64,000 bases of DNA, from positions 62,001 to 126,000 of the forward strand of contig NZ_KB850055.1 of NCBI RefSeq assembly GCF_000369505.1, written 5' to 3'. The notes under the pieces are model-generated. The model saw nothing but the letters and a program-made list of their open reading frames with translations. It did not search any database and was not told the DNA's origin. Below are positions 18,177 through 29,104 of this stretch, in pieces. The stretch's first letter is position 1; every line of letters begins with the position of its first letter. The position numbers and the translations under genes were made by a program. Origin of the DNA: Acinetobacter sp. NIPH 298 (GTDB lineage Bacteria > Pseudomonadota > Gammaproteobacteria > Pseudomonadales > Moraxellaceae).

Positions 18177-19064
18177 TTAGAGTTGTATCTTTTTAAAGGA
18201 CTCTATCGCACTCTGAGGCGAAAGGTTATAGACCTGAACATTCTGCTCTGAAAGGAATGTTGCGGCTGCATCAAATGCAGGAAAGATTAAATGTAAATAT
18301 TGGTCTAGCATGGTCGGTTGCTTATTTTCGCTATTTTCATAAAAACGTGGTTGTGAGAAATTGTTCATATCTAGCCCCGCGATATAAATTTCTTTGAAAC
18401 CAATAGCATAACAAACTTGCAGAGCAACGTAAGGTACAGTCAAATAGTCAAAAACAGCATTAAATATATTGGTTGAGAAGCCAAATTTGTCATATAAATG
18501 GAAATATGGTTTTGTTGGGTCAATCTTTTGCTTTTTACCCATAAAAGGTTCTATCGTGTCATCTTGAAGTATGGTCTCGATGATTTTGATTTGACACTTA
18601 ATCTGACTCGGATCTATTTTATTTAAGATAATACCTAAACAGCGCGGTGTGGTAAAAAAAATACAATCACTTTTAAGTACTTTTAAGACAAGATCAAAGC
18701 GTTTAGTTGTAAAGTTAAAATCAATAATTACATAATATTTAAAATGAATATAATCGAGTGAGATGGCACCATTGACACCAATATAGTCATAATCAGGGTT
18801 TGAAAAAAAACGATGATCTATCTCTTTGATTGAAGGTCCTGTTGCAACCAATACACAGGTTTTTTTGTCGCTCTTAAATGGTTTTGTATGGTCGGCGATC
18901 AATCTTTTGTTGAAGAATAATTGCTCTAGGTCACCCTCGTCATTGCGAATGGCTTTGTAATACGGCCAATAACGTCGATTATGTTTATATGCTTTGGAAT
19001 GAAAAGACTTATATAGGAATTTGAGAATATTCTTGGTGATGTGATTAAAAAAAAACTGTTGCAT
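18177..19064 (-). CDS. WaaZ/CstII-like LPS core glycosyltransferase
   Basis: 295 residues, AT-rich, opposite to its left neighbours. Seen: TCVLVATGPSIKEIDHRFF near residue 70, which is like the nucleotide-sugar-binding GPS motif of GT42 sialyltransferases and of WaaZ-type Kdo transferases; DYDYIGVNGAISLDYIHF; GFSTNIFNAVFDYLTVPY; and VCYAIGFKEIYIAGLDM followed by NNFSQPRFYE. Both families use CMP-activated acidic sugars (CMP-Kdo or CMP-sialic acid). No CMP-sialate synthesis genes lie in the window, so transfer of Kdo or a related sugar is more likely. The assignment is from motif memory, so moderate certainty. No obvious ribosome site precedes the ATG. Confidence 0.6.
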   Translation of the reverse strand: MQQFFFNHITKNILKFLYKSFHSKAYKHNRRYWPYYKAIRNDEGDLEQLFFNKRLIADHTKPFKSDKKTCVLVATGPSIKEIDHRFFSNPDYDYIGVNGAISLDYIHFKYYVIIDFNFTTKRFDLVLKVLKSDCIFFTTPRCLGIILNKIDPSQIKCQIKIIETILQDDTIEPFMGKKQKIDPTKPYFHLYDKFGFSTNIFNAVFDYLTVPYVALQVCYAIGFKEIYIAGLDMNNFSQPRFYENSENKQPTMLDQYLHLIFPAFDAAATFLSEQNVQVYNLSPQSAIESFKKIQL

Positions 19065-19200
19065 TGAGGATACCCAGTAATAAGTTTATCGCTGTAGCAA
19101 TGGAGGCGAACCATGACTAACAGGTTAATTATATTATATCTTTAATGCAAAGAGTGCTCAGCGTGTCAAAAAATCTATATTGAATATTTTTCAATCGATG

Positions 19201-19236
19201 AACGGTACTCAGACATATATGGTCAACAGTACCGTT
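19201..19236 (-). terminator. Possible terminator downstream of the gene at 19254
   Basis: A 9-bp perfect inverted repeat AACGGTACT (19201-19209)/AGTACCGTT (19228-19236) lies 18 bp past the stop of the 19254-20162 gene. The T-tract is weak on the minus strand and moderate (TTTT) on the plus strand. Confidence 0.4.
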
Positions 19237-19253
19237 TTAAAGTGTGGGTTCAC

Positions 19254-20162
19254 TCAATCATCTAAAGTAAACTTCTTCTTTTCTTTAAACGTAGACTTAA
19301 GATATTTGATCGATCGGCTGAACCAGTTCCCGTCATCTTCAGGGCGAGTTACCTTGTTACCCTGATAGTTAACTTGGGTGGCTTTTTGAAATGCGCCAAA
19401 AGGTTCCACTAGATAGTTTTCAGGTTTAAAACCGTGATCCAAAGCTTCTTGATAATATTGATCAAATAGCTCAACTAAATCCTGTCTTGGATGAGGCATG
19501 ATTTTACCATCAAACCAATGTTTTTGGCCTGCGGCTTCAAGACGTGGTAGCGCATATTTGTGGCTAAATTGCGTCCCCATATCTGAGTAATGCAAAATTT
19601 TAATCTGTTCAATAGTTAAGCCTTCACCATCAATATTATTGTAGGAATCTTGATAAGGTTGAACTAACTCAGGTTTGTCTTTCAAAAGCTGCATTAATTG
19701 TTTGTGGCTATTTGGATCTGCTTGGATCGCTTTCAAGGAGGGGAGGTATTGCTTTGCTTTTTCACAATCCCAAACACATGTACAAAGACGAGCTGTGCTT
19801 TTACCGCCTTTGGCGATCACGATGGCATCATCATGCATTGGGTGAGACCATAATTCAGCAATATCACAGAGTACAATGACATCAGCATCCATATAGATCG
19901 AACGACCTTCAAAGTTTGATGACTCAGCAACAGCCCAGCGGAAACCAGAAAAGGGTGTTGCCCATTTCTCAGTATGCCAGCCTTCATCGGCTTGTGGGTT
20001 GGTATACCACGGACTTTGTGGATCGTGACTGAGTTGCATCCAAACAATTTCGACTTGATGTTGGGTATGTTTACGAATGCTGTAATCAAGCACCATCATT
20101 TGCTCGAGATCACAGTTATTGGGATCACAGCCCACAAAAATTTTAATTACTTCACTATTCAT
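19254..20162 (-). CDS. GT8-like glycosyltransferase (LOS core)
   Basis: 302 residues starting MNSEVIKIFVGCDPNNCDLE; an in-frame ATG at 20180 adds six residues and has no better ribosome site. Seen: QMMVLDYSIRKHT, TPFSGFRWAVAESSNFEGRS (about residues 70-90), and the metal-binding motif SIYMDADVIVLCDIAELW near 92-108. These fit a GT-A retaining enzyme like GT8, which includes LPS glucosyl- and galactosyltransferases. The late part (HYSDMGTQFSHKYALPRLE) carries the His expected after the active site. It faces the broken GT25 gene across a 288-bp intergenic gap and may share a divergent promoter region with it. Confidence 0.75.
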   Translation of the reverse strand: MNSEVIKIFVGCDPNNCDLEQMMVLDYSIRKHTQHQVEIVWMQLSHDPQSPWYTNPQADEGWHTEKWATPFSGFRWAVAESSNFEGRSIYMDADVIVLCDIAELWSHPMHDDAIVIAKGGKSTARLCTCVWDCEKAKQYLPSLKAIQADPNSHKQLMQLLKDKPELVQPYQDSYNNIDGEGLTIEQIKILHYSDMGTQFSHKYALPRLEAAGQKHWFDGKIMPHPRQDLVELFDQYYQEALDHGFKPENYLVEPFGAFQKATQVNYQGNKVTRPEDDGNWFSRSIKYLKSTFKEKKKFTLDD

Positions 20163-20450
20163 ATCTGCAATACACTTCATAATATATAAATCAATGCAGT
20201 AGGTAGAAATGGATCTCTAAAAATGCACTGCATGACGAATTAAAGCTAACATTGTAAGTCTATATTTTCAACATGACTAGGGTTGATGTGTGTTGAAACA
20301 AATTAGTCTAGAGGTTTCATATGGGGCATGGTTTTTAGGTAATACAAATGAGATATAGTTTGTGGTTGAATTTACAATATATAATATGAATAATACGTTA
20401 GATTTACTGCCTTAATATTGTGACCTGTTGTGGTTGATGAAGATTATACT

Positions 20451-21364
20451 ATGAAAAATTTTGTGATTAGTCTCACGTTTGCTAATCAGCGTCGCGATCA
20501 TATTCTCTCTATTTTTGAAAAACAATCGATCGAATTTAGTTTTTTTGATGCGATAACACCAATCACTCTGGAACAAGTTGCCAAGGATCTAGATTTAGAT
20601 ATTACAAAAACAGACTTAGCAAAAAGTGAAATAGCTTGTTTATTAAGTCATGCGGCATTGTGGAAAAAGGCAATTGATGAAAACCTGAGCTACATTGCTA
20701 TTTTTGAAGATGATATACATTTAGGTGAAAATGCTGATCGCTTCTTGACGAAGAGTGATTGGATACCTGAAAACTGTTCAATTGTTAAACTAGAAGCTTT
20801 TTATCCCAAAGTTGGCGTGGCTTCATCCTCCTTTAGACCATTGCCAATGGAACGTAATCTATCATCATTAAAAACGGTACATATGGGCTGTGGTGGATAT
20901 ATTTTATCTCAGCAATCAGCTCGTGAATTACTATCACTATTAAAACAGTACATATGGGCTGTGGTGGATATATTTTATCTCAGCAATCAGCTCGTGAATT
21001 ACTATCACTATTAAAACAGTACGATAAGTTAATTCCTGTCGATCATATTGTTTTTAAAGATTATATGATGAAATTCCCTGATGACATTTTTCAAATGTTA
21101 CCTGCTCTTTGTATCCAAGATCACCTATTAGCGAAGAGATATAATCTAGAGAACGAGCATAATAATTTCTCAAGTTTTTTAGAGCAAGACCGGAATATTC
21201 GTAAAGGTGAATATGAATATAAGGCTAAAAATAAGATGAAACGTAGTCTAACGCATAAAATACGAAGAGAAGGATTGCGCCCTGTTATCCAAATCATGAA
21301 GTGCTTTAAAGTGTTAGCGCGAAAGTTGAGAGGGGAGAGACTGGTAAAAGTTACATTTAAATAA
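20451..21364 (+). pseudogene. Glycosyltransferase family 25 gene, frameshifted by a 71-bp tandem duplication
   Basis: The 5' part from ATG 20451 encodes a GT25 N-terminus: FVISLTFANQRRDHILSIF, SEIACLLSHAALWKKAI and YIAIFEDDIHLGENADRF. It runs normally to LSLLKQY, then shifts frame and stops at 21014. The rest of the protein (GCGGYILSQQSARELLSLLK, DKLIPVDHIVFKDYMMKF, HLLAKRYNLENEHNN) continues in another frame to 21364. The cause is visible: bases 20880-20950 are repeated exactly at 20951-21021. Removing one 71-bp copy joins both parts into one 280-residue frame. The lesion therefore looks recent, and could revert by slippage. As it stands, the protein loses about 100 C-terminal residues. Confidence 0.9.
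20880..21021. repeat. 71-bp perfect tandem duplication inside GT25 gene
   Basis: Two identical adjacent 71-bp copies, 20880-20950 and 20951-21021. The junctions carry a short imperfect direct repeat: AAAACGGTAC ends at 20880 and AAAACAGTAC ends at 20951, with GTAC shared. This suggests that slippage or microhomology made the copy. 71 is not a multiple of 3, hence the frameshift. Confidence 0.97.
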
Positions 21365-21377
21365 TTGTGTAACTTTT
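21346..21377 (+). terminator. Terminator at the end of the broken GT25 gene
   Basis: A 9-bp stem AAAAGTTAC (21346-21354) with GTAACTTTT (21369-21377), covering the stop codon at 21362-21364. It lies just before the facing acyltransferase gene and may serve both strands. Confidence 0.55.
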
Positions 21378-21390
21378 GGGTTTTAAGGAA

Positions 21391-22266
21391 TCAGCTCTTT
21401 TTATAGAGGTCCTCAGAACCTTTACCACCCTTAAACCGTTTATATCCCCACATATATTCACTAGGAAAACGGTTGATCATCTGTTCAACTGCTTTATTCA
21501 GTGCAGTCGTTGCAACCTCAATATCTCGATCATAGAGTTGAGGATCATTAAGATCATCACAGTAGACTTCAAAACCTTCATCATCTTCGCGACGAAAACA
21601 GCTTAAACCTACTAAACGACATTGGGTTTTTTGTGCCATTTTACTTGCTAATGTGCTCGTAAGGCAGGGAATGCCGAAGAAAGGAACCACAACACCACCT
21701 GAAGGTTGAGGTACATGATCGGGCAGGATCACGCTAAACCCGCCTTGTTTAAGGTTTTTAAATAAAGCCTTTACACCATTGGCATCAGTTGGAACCAATG
21801 TTGCATTGAGTCGCTGACGAGCATGGAGAGCAAAGCTATTAAAGCCACTATCTTTCATCGGTTTGTACATGATGGTGGGGATACCGTATTGGTGTACCCA
21901 TGCATTCATCATTTCCCAAGTTCCGAGATGCGGTGTAATGATCAATGCGCCTTTAGGGTCTTTTAAGGCATCTGTTAAGACATCTAAGTGATGAACTTTT
22001 TGGATTTGTTGGATGCTCCATTCGGGCGACATAGCCCAACATTTTCCAGATTCAATATAGCTCAAACATTGCTTGGTAACGCTTTCTCTTGCAAGGTGCT
22101 CGCGTTCATTCTCTGGAATGCTTGGATAAGCTAAACCTAGATTGATTCGTGTTTTCCACAACATGCTTTTGTTGGGATTTTGATTGATCAAATACGCTGC
22201 CACTTTTGCAATACTACGCAAAAATGGCAAAGGTAAAAGACGAAGCAGTGCGCTATAAAAGGACAT
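21391..22266 (-). CDS. Lipid A late acyltransferase (LpxL/LpxM/HtrB family)
   Basis: 291 residues. The N-terminus has a membrane-binding helix (YSALLRLLPLPFLRSIAKVA). The catalytic HX4E motif is ALIITPHLGTWEMMNAW near residues 108-124. Later come GFSVILPDHVPQPSGGVVVP, VPFFGIPCLTSTLASKMAQK and the C-terminal SEYMWGYKRFKGG, the usual end of late acyltransferases. These inner-membrane enzymes add secondary acyl chains to lipid A. LpxL or LpxM cannot be decided here. It starts 5 bp after the small membrane protein gene (22272-22493), so the two are very likely one operon at the aspS-side edge of the LOS locus. Confidence 0.9.
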   Translation of the reverse strand: MSFYSALLRLLPLPFLRSIAKVAAYLINQNPNKSMLWKTRINLGLAYPSIPENEREHLARESVTKQCLSYIESGKCWAMSPEWSIQQIQKVHHLDVLTDALKDPKGALIITPHLGTWEMMNAWVHQYGIPTIMYKPMKDSGFNSFALHARQRLNATLVPTDANGVKALFKNLKQGGFSVILPDHVPQPSGGVVVPFFGIPCLTSTLASKMAQKTQCRLVGLSCFRREDDEGFEVYCDDLNDPQLYDRDIEVATTALNKAVEQMINRFPSEYMWGYKRFKGGKGSEDLYKKS

Positions 22267-22271
22267 TTGAA

Positions 22272-22493
22272 TTAGTCTTTTTTATCTGCATTGCCTTTGA
22301 GCACCATGTAAATCAGTGCGGCAAAAATCACTAATGCACCTGCTAGACTGCTGACGCAAAAATATAAAATTCGTTGATAGGTGGTCATATTGAAGAGTTC
22401 ATTCGACAAGATGTAACGCATAAGAAACCATTGCGCAAGTGAAAACACAATAAGGACAATTGTGTGTCGACGCACATCTGGACGCATGGCCAT
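22272..22493 (-). CDS. Small two-helix inner-membrane protein
   Basis: 73 residues with two hydrophobic helices, TIVLIVFSLAQWFLMRYIL (about 11-29) and VSSLAGALVIFAALIYMVLK (about 46-66), and a lysine-rich C-terminus. No named family is recognised. It lies 5 bp upstream of the lipid A acyltransferase gene on the same strand, which points to a job in the envelope. The upstream aspS transcript is cut by a strong terminator, so the pair should have its own promoter around 22500-22550. Confidence 0.75.
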   Translation of the reverse strand: MAMRPDVRRHTIVLIVFSLAQWFLMRYILSNELFNMTTYQRILYFCVSSLAGALVIFAALIYMVLKGNADKKD

Positions 22494-22561
22494 GGGCAGA
22501 TACCTTCAATAAAAAACTGGTTTATTATGCCATTAAAGAGAATCAATCTCAATTTACAAAA

Positions 22562-22585
22562 AAAGGCGCTGTAAACAGCGCCTTT
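22562..22585 (-). terminator. Terminator of aspS
   Basis: A 10-bp perfect stem AAAGGCGCTG (22562-22571)/CAGCGCCTTT (22576-22585) with loop TAAA. On the minus strand it is followed by a run of seven T. It lies 15 bp past the aspS stop. Confidence 0.93.
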
Positions 22586-22600
22586 CCTTTGCTTAAATGA

Positions 22601-24379
22601 TTAAGCTTCTTTCTTTTGTTGTTCGCGTAAACGAATACCCAAATCACGTAATTGATTTGCTTCAACTGGTGCAGGTGCTTGAGTCAATGGACATTCAGCC
22701 GTTTTGGTTTTCGGGAATGCAATCACATCACGAATCGAAGATGCGCCTGTCATTAACATCACTAGACGATCTAAACCAAATGCCAAACCACCATGTGGAG
22801 GCGCGCCATAACGTAATGCATTGAGTAAGAAGCTGAATTTCTCTTCTGCTTCTTCATCAGAAATACCTAAAGCTTCAAAGATCGCTTTTTGCATTTCTAA
22901 GTTATAAATACGCAATGAACCACCACCGACTTCAGTACCGTTGAGTACCATGTCGTAAGCAACCGAGAGTGCAGCACCTGGGTTGTTCTTCACTTCTTCA
23001 ACACTTGATTTTGGTAATGTGAATGGATGGTGAACCGAGGTCCATTTACCATCATCCGTTTCTTCAAACATTGGGAAGTCTACAACCCAAAGAGGAGCCC
23101 ACTCACACGTTGCAAGATTCAAGTCATGACCGATCTTGACACGAAGAGCACCCATCGCGTCATTGACGACTTTAGCTTTATCCGCACCAAAGAACACGAT
23201 ATCGCCATCTTGAGCGCCGACACGTTCTAACAGTTCAAGTACGATTGGCTCGATGAATTTAACGATTGGAGATTGAAGACCTTCAATACCTTTTGCCAAT
23301 TCATTGACTTTGATATATGCCAAACCTTTCGCGCCGTAGATGCCGACGAATTTGGTATATTCATCAATCGCACTACGTGGTAATGATGCTGCGCCTGGAA
23401 CACGTAAAGCAACGATACGACCTTTAGGGTCTTTAGCAGGCCCCGCGAACACTTTGAACTCAACTTCTTGCATCAGATCAGCAACATCGATGAGTTTCAA
23501 CGGAATACGCATATCAGGTTTGTCTGACGCATAATCACGCATTGCATCCGCATAAGTCATACGTTGGAATTTATCGAATTTAACACCAAGAAGTTCATCG
23601 AACATCTTCACTGTTAAGACTTCCATCAAATCCATGATGTCATCGTCACTCATGAACGATGTTTCAACGTCGATTTGGGTAAATTCAGGCTGGCGATCAG
23701 CACGCAAGTCTTCATCACGGAAGCATTTAGCGATTTGGTAGTAACGATCAATACCACCGACCATCAGTAATTGTTTAAACAATTGTGGTGATTGTGGCAG
23801 AGCGTAAAAGCTACCATTTGAAACACGGCTAGGAACGAGATAGTCACGTGCACCTTCTGGTGTTGCACGAGTGAGAATCGGTGTCTCAACGTCCAAGAAA
23901 CCATTGTCTTCGAAATAATTACGAATTAAGTTGGTTAATTTAGAACGGAAACGCAGACGGTCTAACATTTCTGGACGACGAATGTCCAAGAAACGATATT
24001 TCAAACGAATTTCTTCAGAAATATTGGTATTTTCATCATTCAAAGGGAAAGGCGGCGTTTCTGAAGCAGCAAGTACTTCAATCTCTTTGCCTAAAACTTC
24101 AATTTGACCACTCACCATATTGGCATTTTCAGTGCCTTCATAGCGGCGACGAACGCGACCAGTAATTTTTAAAACAAATTCTGAACGTGCTTTATCCGCA
24201 GTTGCAAAAGCTTCTGGGGTATCTGGATCAATGACCACTTGCACGAGACCATCGCGGTCGCGCATATCAAGGAAAATCACACCGCCATGGTCACGGCGAC
24301 GATGAACCCAACCACATAAAGTTACGGTTTGATCGATTTGGGCTTCAGTTAAAGAGCCACAGTAATGAGTGCGCATCAT
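22601..24379 (-). CDS. aspS: Aspartyl-tRNA synthetase
   Basis: 592 residues, the bacterial-type length. Seen: the N-terminal OB fold with [20 protein letters not shown] (anticodon binding); class II motif 2 around [20 protein letters not shown] (residues about 213-232); the bacterial GAD insertion in the middle; and class II motif 3, [20 protein letters not shown], near the C-terminus. It charges tRNA-Asp in the cytoplasm. In Acinetobacter it is the conserved right border of the LOS outer-core locus, with ilvE as the left border. Codon use is typical of a highly expressed gene, unlike the AT-rich glycosyltransferases next to it. Confidence 0.98.
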   Translation of the reverse strand: MMRTHYCGSLTEAQIDQTVTLCGWVHRRRDHGGVIFLDMRDRDGLVQVVIDPDTPEAFATADKARSEFVLKITGRVRRRYEGTENANMVSGQIEVLGKEIEVLAASETPPFPLNDENTNISEEIRLKYRFLDIRRPEMLDRLRFRSKLTNLIRNYFEDNGFLDVETPILTRATPEGARDYLVPSRVSNGSFYALPQSPQLFKQLLMVGGIDRYYQIAKCFRDEDLRADRQPEFTQIDVETSFMSDDDIMDLMEVLTVKMFDELLGVKFDKFQRMTYADAMRDYASDKPDMRIPLKLIDVADLMQEVEFKVFAGPAKDPKGRIVALRVPGAASLPRSAIDEYTKFVGIYGAKGLAYIKVNELAKGIEGLQSPIVKFIEPIVLELLERVGAQDGDIVFFGADKAKVVNDAMGALRVKIGHDLNLATCEWAPLWVVDFPMFEETDDGKWTSVHHPFTLPKSSVEEVKNNPGAALSVAYDMVLNGTEVGGGSLRIYNLEMQKAIFEALGISDEEAEEKFSFLLNALRYGAPPHGGLAFGLDRLVMLMTGASSIRDVIAFPKTKTAECPLTQAPAPVEANQLRDLGIRLREQQKKEA

Positions 24380-24506
24380 ATTGAATTATTTATCCAAACT
24401 ATATTGGCTGTAAAGGTGAATGCGTAAACAGCGCAGCACCAATGAAGAGGGAGATTATGCCTTGTTGAGCGGATTGTCTCAAGTCTTAAGCGGGTTTATT
24501 GGCACT

Positions 24507-25274
24507 TCACAAATGCTGAGGTGATTTTCGATCGAAAAATAACAATAATAAGCAAGACAGTGTGAAGATCGTTAGTCCTGTTTGAGTAAATTCATTGATT
24601 GATTTACCAATGAAAAAGTAAGGCTCTTTCATCCAAATCTCGGATGCGATATGACGATTATAATCCCAAAGTGATAACAGTCCACCAATGCTTGAAATGA
24701 TCAGGCTAATCCATAAAAAAAATTTAAACGCCTTTGGAGCAATCCCGTTTTGCTTATGTTTTTGGTAATAACCTAAACACATCCAAAAGATAAAGGGCAG
24801 TGCAATAATGGATGAGCCAATCTGTAAAACGAAATGTAATGGATAGTTAAAGCCAAACAATGAGATTTGCTGAGCAAGCATTGTTTTAAATGCAAAAGTA
24901 CGGAAATCTAAATGGGTGAGTCCATCCCAAATTAGATGTGTTGCAGTTCCCACGATAACCGCAAAACAACTCATCAAACTAAAGGCAATAAAACGGTCAA
25001 ATGAGTGGATATGTAAAGGATCTTGGATCGCGAACAGACGGTAGATCACTGGACGATAAAGTAAATACCACAGGATGCAAAAGAATAGGCCAATTGGAAG
25101 ATTTGGAAATAAAATGCCGCTCCATTGGTGGGTCAGTGCAATATTTCCTTGTGTAAATAAACGATATAAGTCAGGTGTCATACAGCCAATCGCTAAAGCT
25201 GCGATGGGCAAATGACCTTTACTGATTTTTGATAATGGTGGTGCAAGAACTGCATGAGACAGGGTAAAAGGCAT
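24507..25274 (-). CDS. DUF4184 family membrane protein
   Basis: 255 residues starting MPFTLSHAVLAPPLSKI, the usual DUF4184 N-terminus; an in-frame ATG at 25322 is rejected. The conserved opening continues with LPIAALAIGCMTPDLYRLF, in which the His, Asp and surrounding residues resemble membrane-bound metal-dependent hydrolase families. A GTATHLIWDGLTHLDF motif (about residues 103-118) adds more His and Asp. About six hydrophobic helices are visible. Biochemical function unknown. It is divergent from the zinc receptor gene, and a Zur box lies between them; whether Zur also affects this gene is unknown. Confidence 0.82.
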   Translation of the reverse strand: MPFTLSHAVLAPPLSKISKGHLPIAALAIGCMTPDLYRLFTQGNIALTHQWSGILFPNLPIGLFFCILWYLLYRPVIYRLFAIQDPLHIHSFDRFIAFSLMSCFAVIVGTATHLIWDGLTHLDFRTFAFKTMLAQQISLFGFNYPLHFVLQIGSSIIALPFIFWMCLGYYQKHKQNGIAPKAFKFFLWISLIISSIGGLLSLWDYNRHIASEIWMKEPYFFIGKSINEFTQTGLTIFTLSCLLLLFFDRKSPQHL

Positions 25275-25360
25275 ATCGTTAGAAAACGAGTTTTTTAAAA
25301 TCATGGAGCGACAGTGTAGCAAATGTTTTTTTCAGCTATGTTTTTTATTGCAAATTAAGT

Positions 25361-25383
25361 GAAATGTTATAGTATAACAATTA
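25361..25383 (+). promoter_or_regulatory. Zur box in the znuD promoter
   Basis: GAAATGTTATAGTATAACA followed by ATTA is nearly the classic gammaproteobacterial Zur operator (GAAATGTTATANTATAACATTTC), with dyad symmetry around 25371. It starts 49 bp before the receptor ATG. A possible -35 TTGCAA lies just upstream and a TATAGT/TAGTAT -10 lies inside the box, so bound Zn-Zur would block RNA polymerase. Confidence 0.85.
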
Positions 25384-25409
25384 ATATTTGAGCTGATCCG
25401 AGACACGGT

Positions 25410-27488
<2,079 letters not shown>

Positions 27489-27562
27489 GCTTAAGTAAAA
27501 TTGATTATAAAACTTTGATTTTATAAACGATCACCAAATTAGCATTGAAAAATCAAAGCATA

Positions 27563-27597
27563 AGCTCTAGCCTTAACTCATTAGGCTAGGGCTTTTT
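27563..27597 (+). terminator. Terminator of znuD
   Basis: Stem AGCTCTAGCC (27563-27572) with GGCTAGGGCT (27583-27592), one G-T wobble, then TTTTT. It ends only 9 bp before the next start codon. Confidence 0.85.
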
Positions 27598-27605
27598 CTG
27601 TTTAT

Positions 27606-29069
27606 ATGCGTATCTTCCAACGAATCCATCAAAAATTAAACTGGTCAGGTCGGCGTTACATGGCAGTCATATTGAGTATTTTGGTGATTGGGTATCTTGC
27701 TTCTGCAATTTACCATACCGTAAAACCACTTCCGAAAGGATTGGATTTTACTGGTCAACTACGGCATGCCAATGTGAAGTTCTTAGCTGATCAGACCTAT
27801 CTAGATGCTCAGGGTCAGCAGCAAGTTGATCAGCAGATTTTTAAAGCAGTGTTTCAGTTGATTGAAGATGCGAGAAGCACCATTGTTTTGGATATGTTTC
27901 TATTCAATCAAGAAGTGGGCGCATCTAAAGTAAAGCAGTTTACCTTGATGCAACAGTTGACTGACGCTTTGATTGCCAAGCGCCATGAAAATCCATTGAT
28001 ACAAATTGTGGTGATTACAGATCCGATTAATTCTGTTTATGGTGGGCTTAAACCAAAGCATTATGAACAACTCCGCCAAGCAAACATTGAAGTGATCGAA
28101 ACCGATTTAAAACCATTGCGTGCATCGAATCCGCTATGGTCGGGATTTTGGTATATCTGTTGTCAAGATGTCGGCAATAATCCTGAAAAAGGCTGGCTAA
28201 AAAATCCATTTGGTGAGCAGAAGATCACGCTACGCAGTTATCTCGCATTGTTTAATTTTAAAGCCAATCACCGTAAAACCTTGGTAGTGGATACTGAGGC
28301 AGGTTGGAAAAGTCTAGTGACTTCGGCGAATCCACATGATGGAAGTTCGCATCATAGCAATGTCGCTTTGGTGGTCGATGGTGCTACAGCGATTGATATG
28401 CTGCAAACTGAACAGGCGGTTGCGCAAATGTCGCAGGGGGGAAGCCCAATTGTGATCATGGGTGAGCTAACGGAAGATAAAAGCTTGCCCCAAGTTCAGG
28501 TGCTGACTGAAAAAGCAATTTATGATGCAGTATTGGAAATGATAAACACCGCTAAACAGGATGAACATTTGGATATCGCGATGTTCTACTTGTCTGAACG
28601 GAAGATTATTTCAGCATTAAAGCAAGCTAAACAGCGTGGTGTCCGCATCCGTATGGTGCTTGATCCGAATAAAGATGCATTTGGTCGTCAAAAGAATGGT
28701 ATGCCAAATCGACAAGTGGCTTCTGAACTCAATGCTGTTGGTATTCCAATTCGCTGGTGTGATACGCATGGTGAGCAATGCCACAGTAAAATGCTGTTGA
28801 AATACAATTCTCAACAAGCTGAGTTGATTTTGGGTTCTGCAAACCTAACGGCACGCAATCTGAAAAACTATAATCTTGAGACCAATATGCGTGTGATTGG
28901 TTCAGTTCAAGCGCAAGTGTTTAAGGATGCTGGACAGTATTTTGATTCTTCTTGGACCAATGCCAATGGTCGCCAGATCAGCGTTGAATATGCAAAATAT
29001 GCTGACGAGTCGAAAACCAAGTACTGGGTGTATCGTTTTATGGAATGGTCGGGGCTATCGACTTTTTGA
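27606..29069 (+). CDS. Phospholipase D-like protein, membrane anchored
   Basis: 487 residues with an N-terminal membrane helix (YMAVILSILVIGYLASAIYH, about 18-37). Two PLD half-domains are visible. The first has NHRKTLVVD (HxKx4D complete) followed by TSANPHDG. The second has CHSKMLLKYN, keeping HxK but with Tyr where the Asp is expected, followed by LGSANLTARN. The family covers cardiolipin synthases, phospholipases D and nucleases; the exact reaction cannot be chosen. The ATG at 27606 lies right after the znuD terminator and has no ribosome site; ATG 27660 is an alternative but would cut into the helix region. Confidence 0.8.
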   Translation: MRIFQRIHQKLNWSGRRYMAVILSILVIGYLASAIYHTVKPLPKGLDFTGQLRHANVKFLADQTYLDAQGQQQVDQQIFKAVFQLIEDARSTIVLDMFLFNQEVGASKVKQFTLMQQLTDALIAKRHENPLIQIVVITDPINSVYGGLKPKHYEQLRQANIEVIETDLKPLRASNPLWSGFWYICCQDVGNNPEKGWLKNPFGEQKITLRSYLALFNFKANHRKTLVVDTEAGWKSLVTSANPHDGSSHHSNVALVVDGATAIDMLQTEQAVAQMSQGGSPIVIMGELTEDKSLPQVQVLTEKAIYDAVLEMINTAKQDEHLDIAMFYLSERKIISALKQAKQRGVRIRMVLDPNKDAFGRQKNGMPNRQVASELNAVGIPIRWCDTHGEQCHSKMLLKYNSQQAELILGSANLTARNLKNYNLETNMRVIGSVQAQVFKDAGQYFDSSWTNANGRQISVEYAKYADESKTKYWVYRFMEWSGLSTF

Positions 29070-29079
29070 AGAAAAAAGA

Positions 29080-29103
29080 AAAGAGGCGTAATGCCTCTTT
29101 TTA
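29080..29103 (+). terminator. Bidirectional terminator after the PLD gene
   Basis: Stem AAAGAGGC (29080-29087)/GCCTCTTT (29093-29100), loop GTAAT, T-run on the plus strand and a T-rich run (TTTTCTTTTTTC) on the minus strand. It sits between converging genes. Confidence 0.88.
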
Positions 29104-29104
29104 A

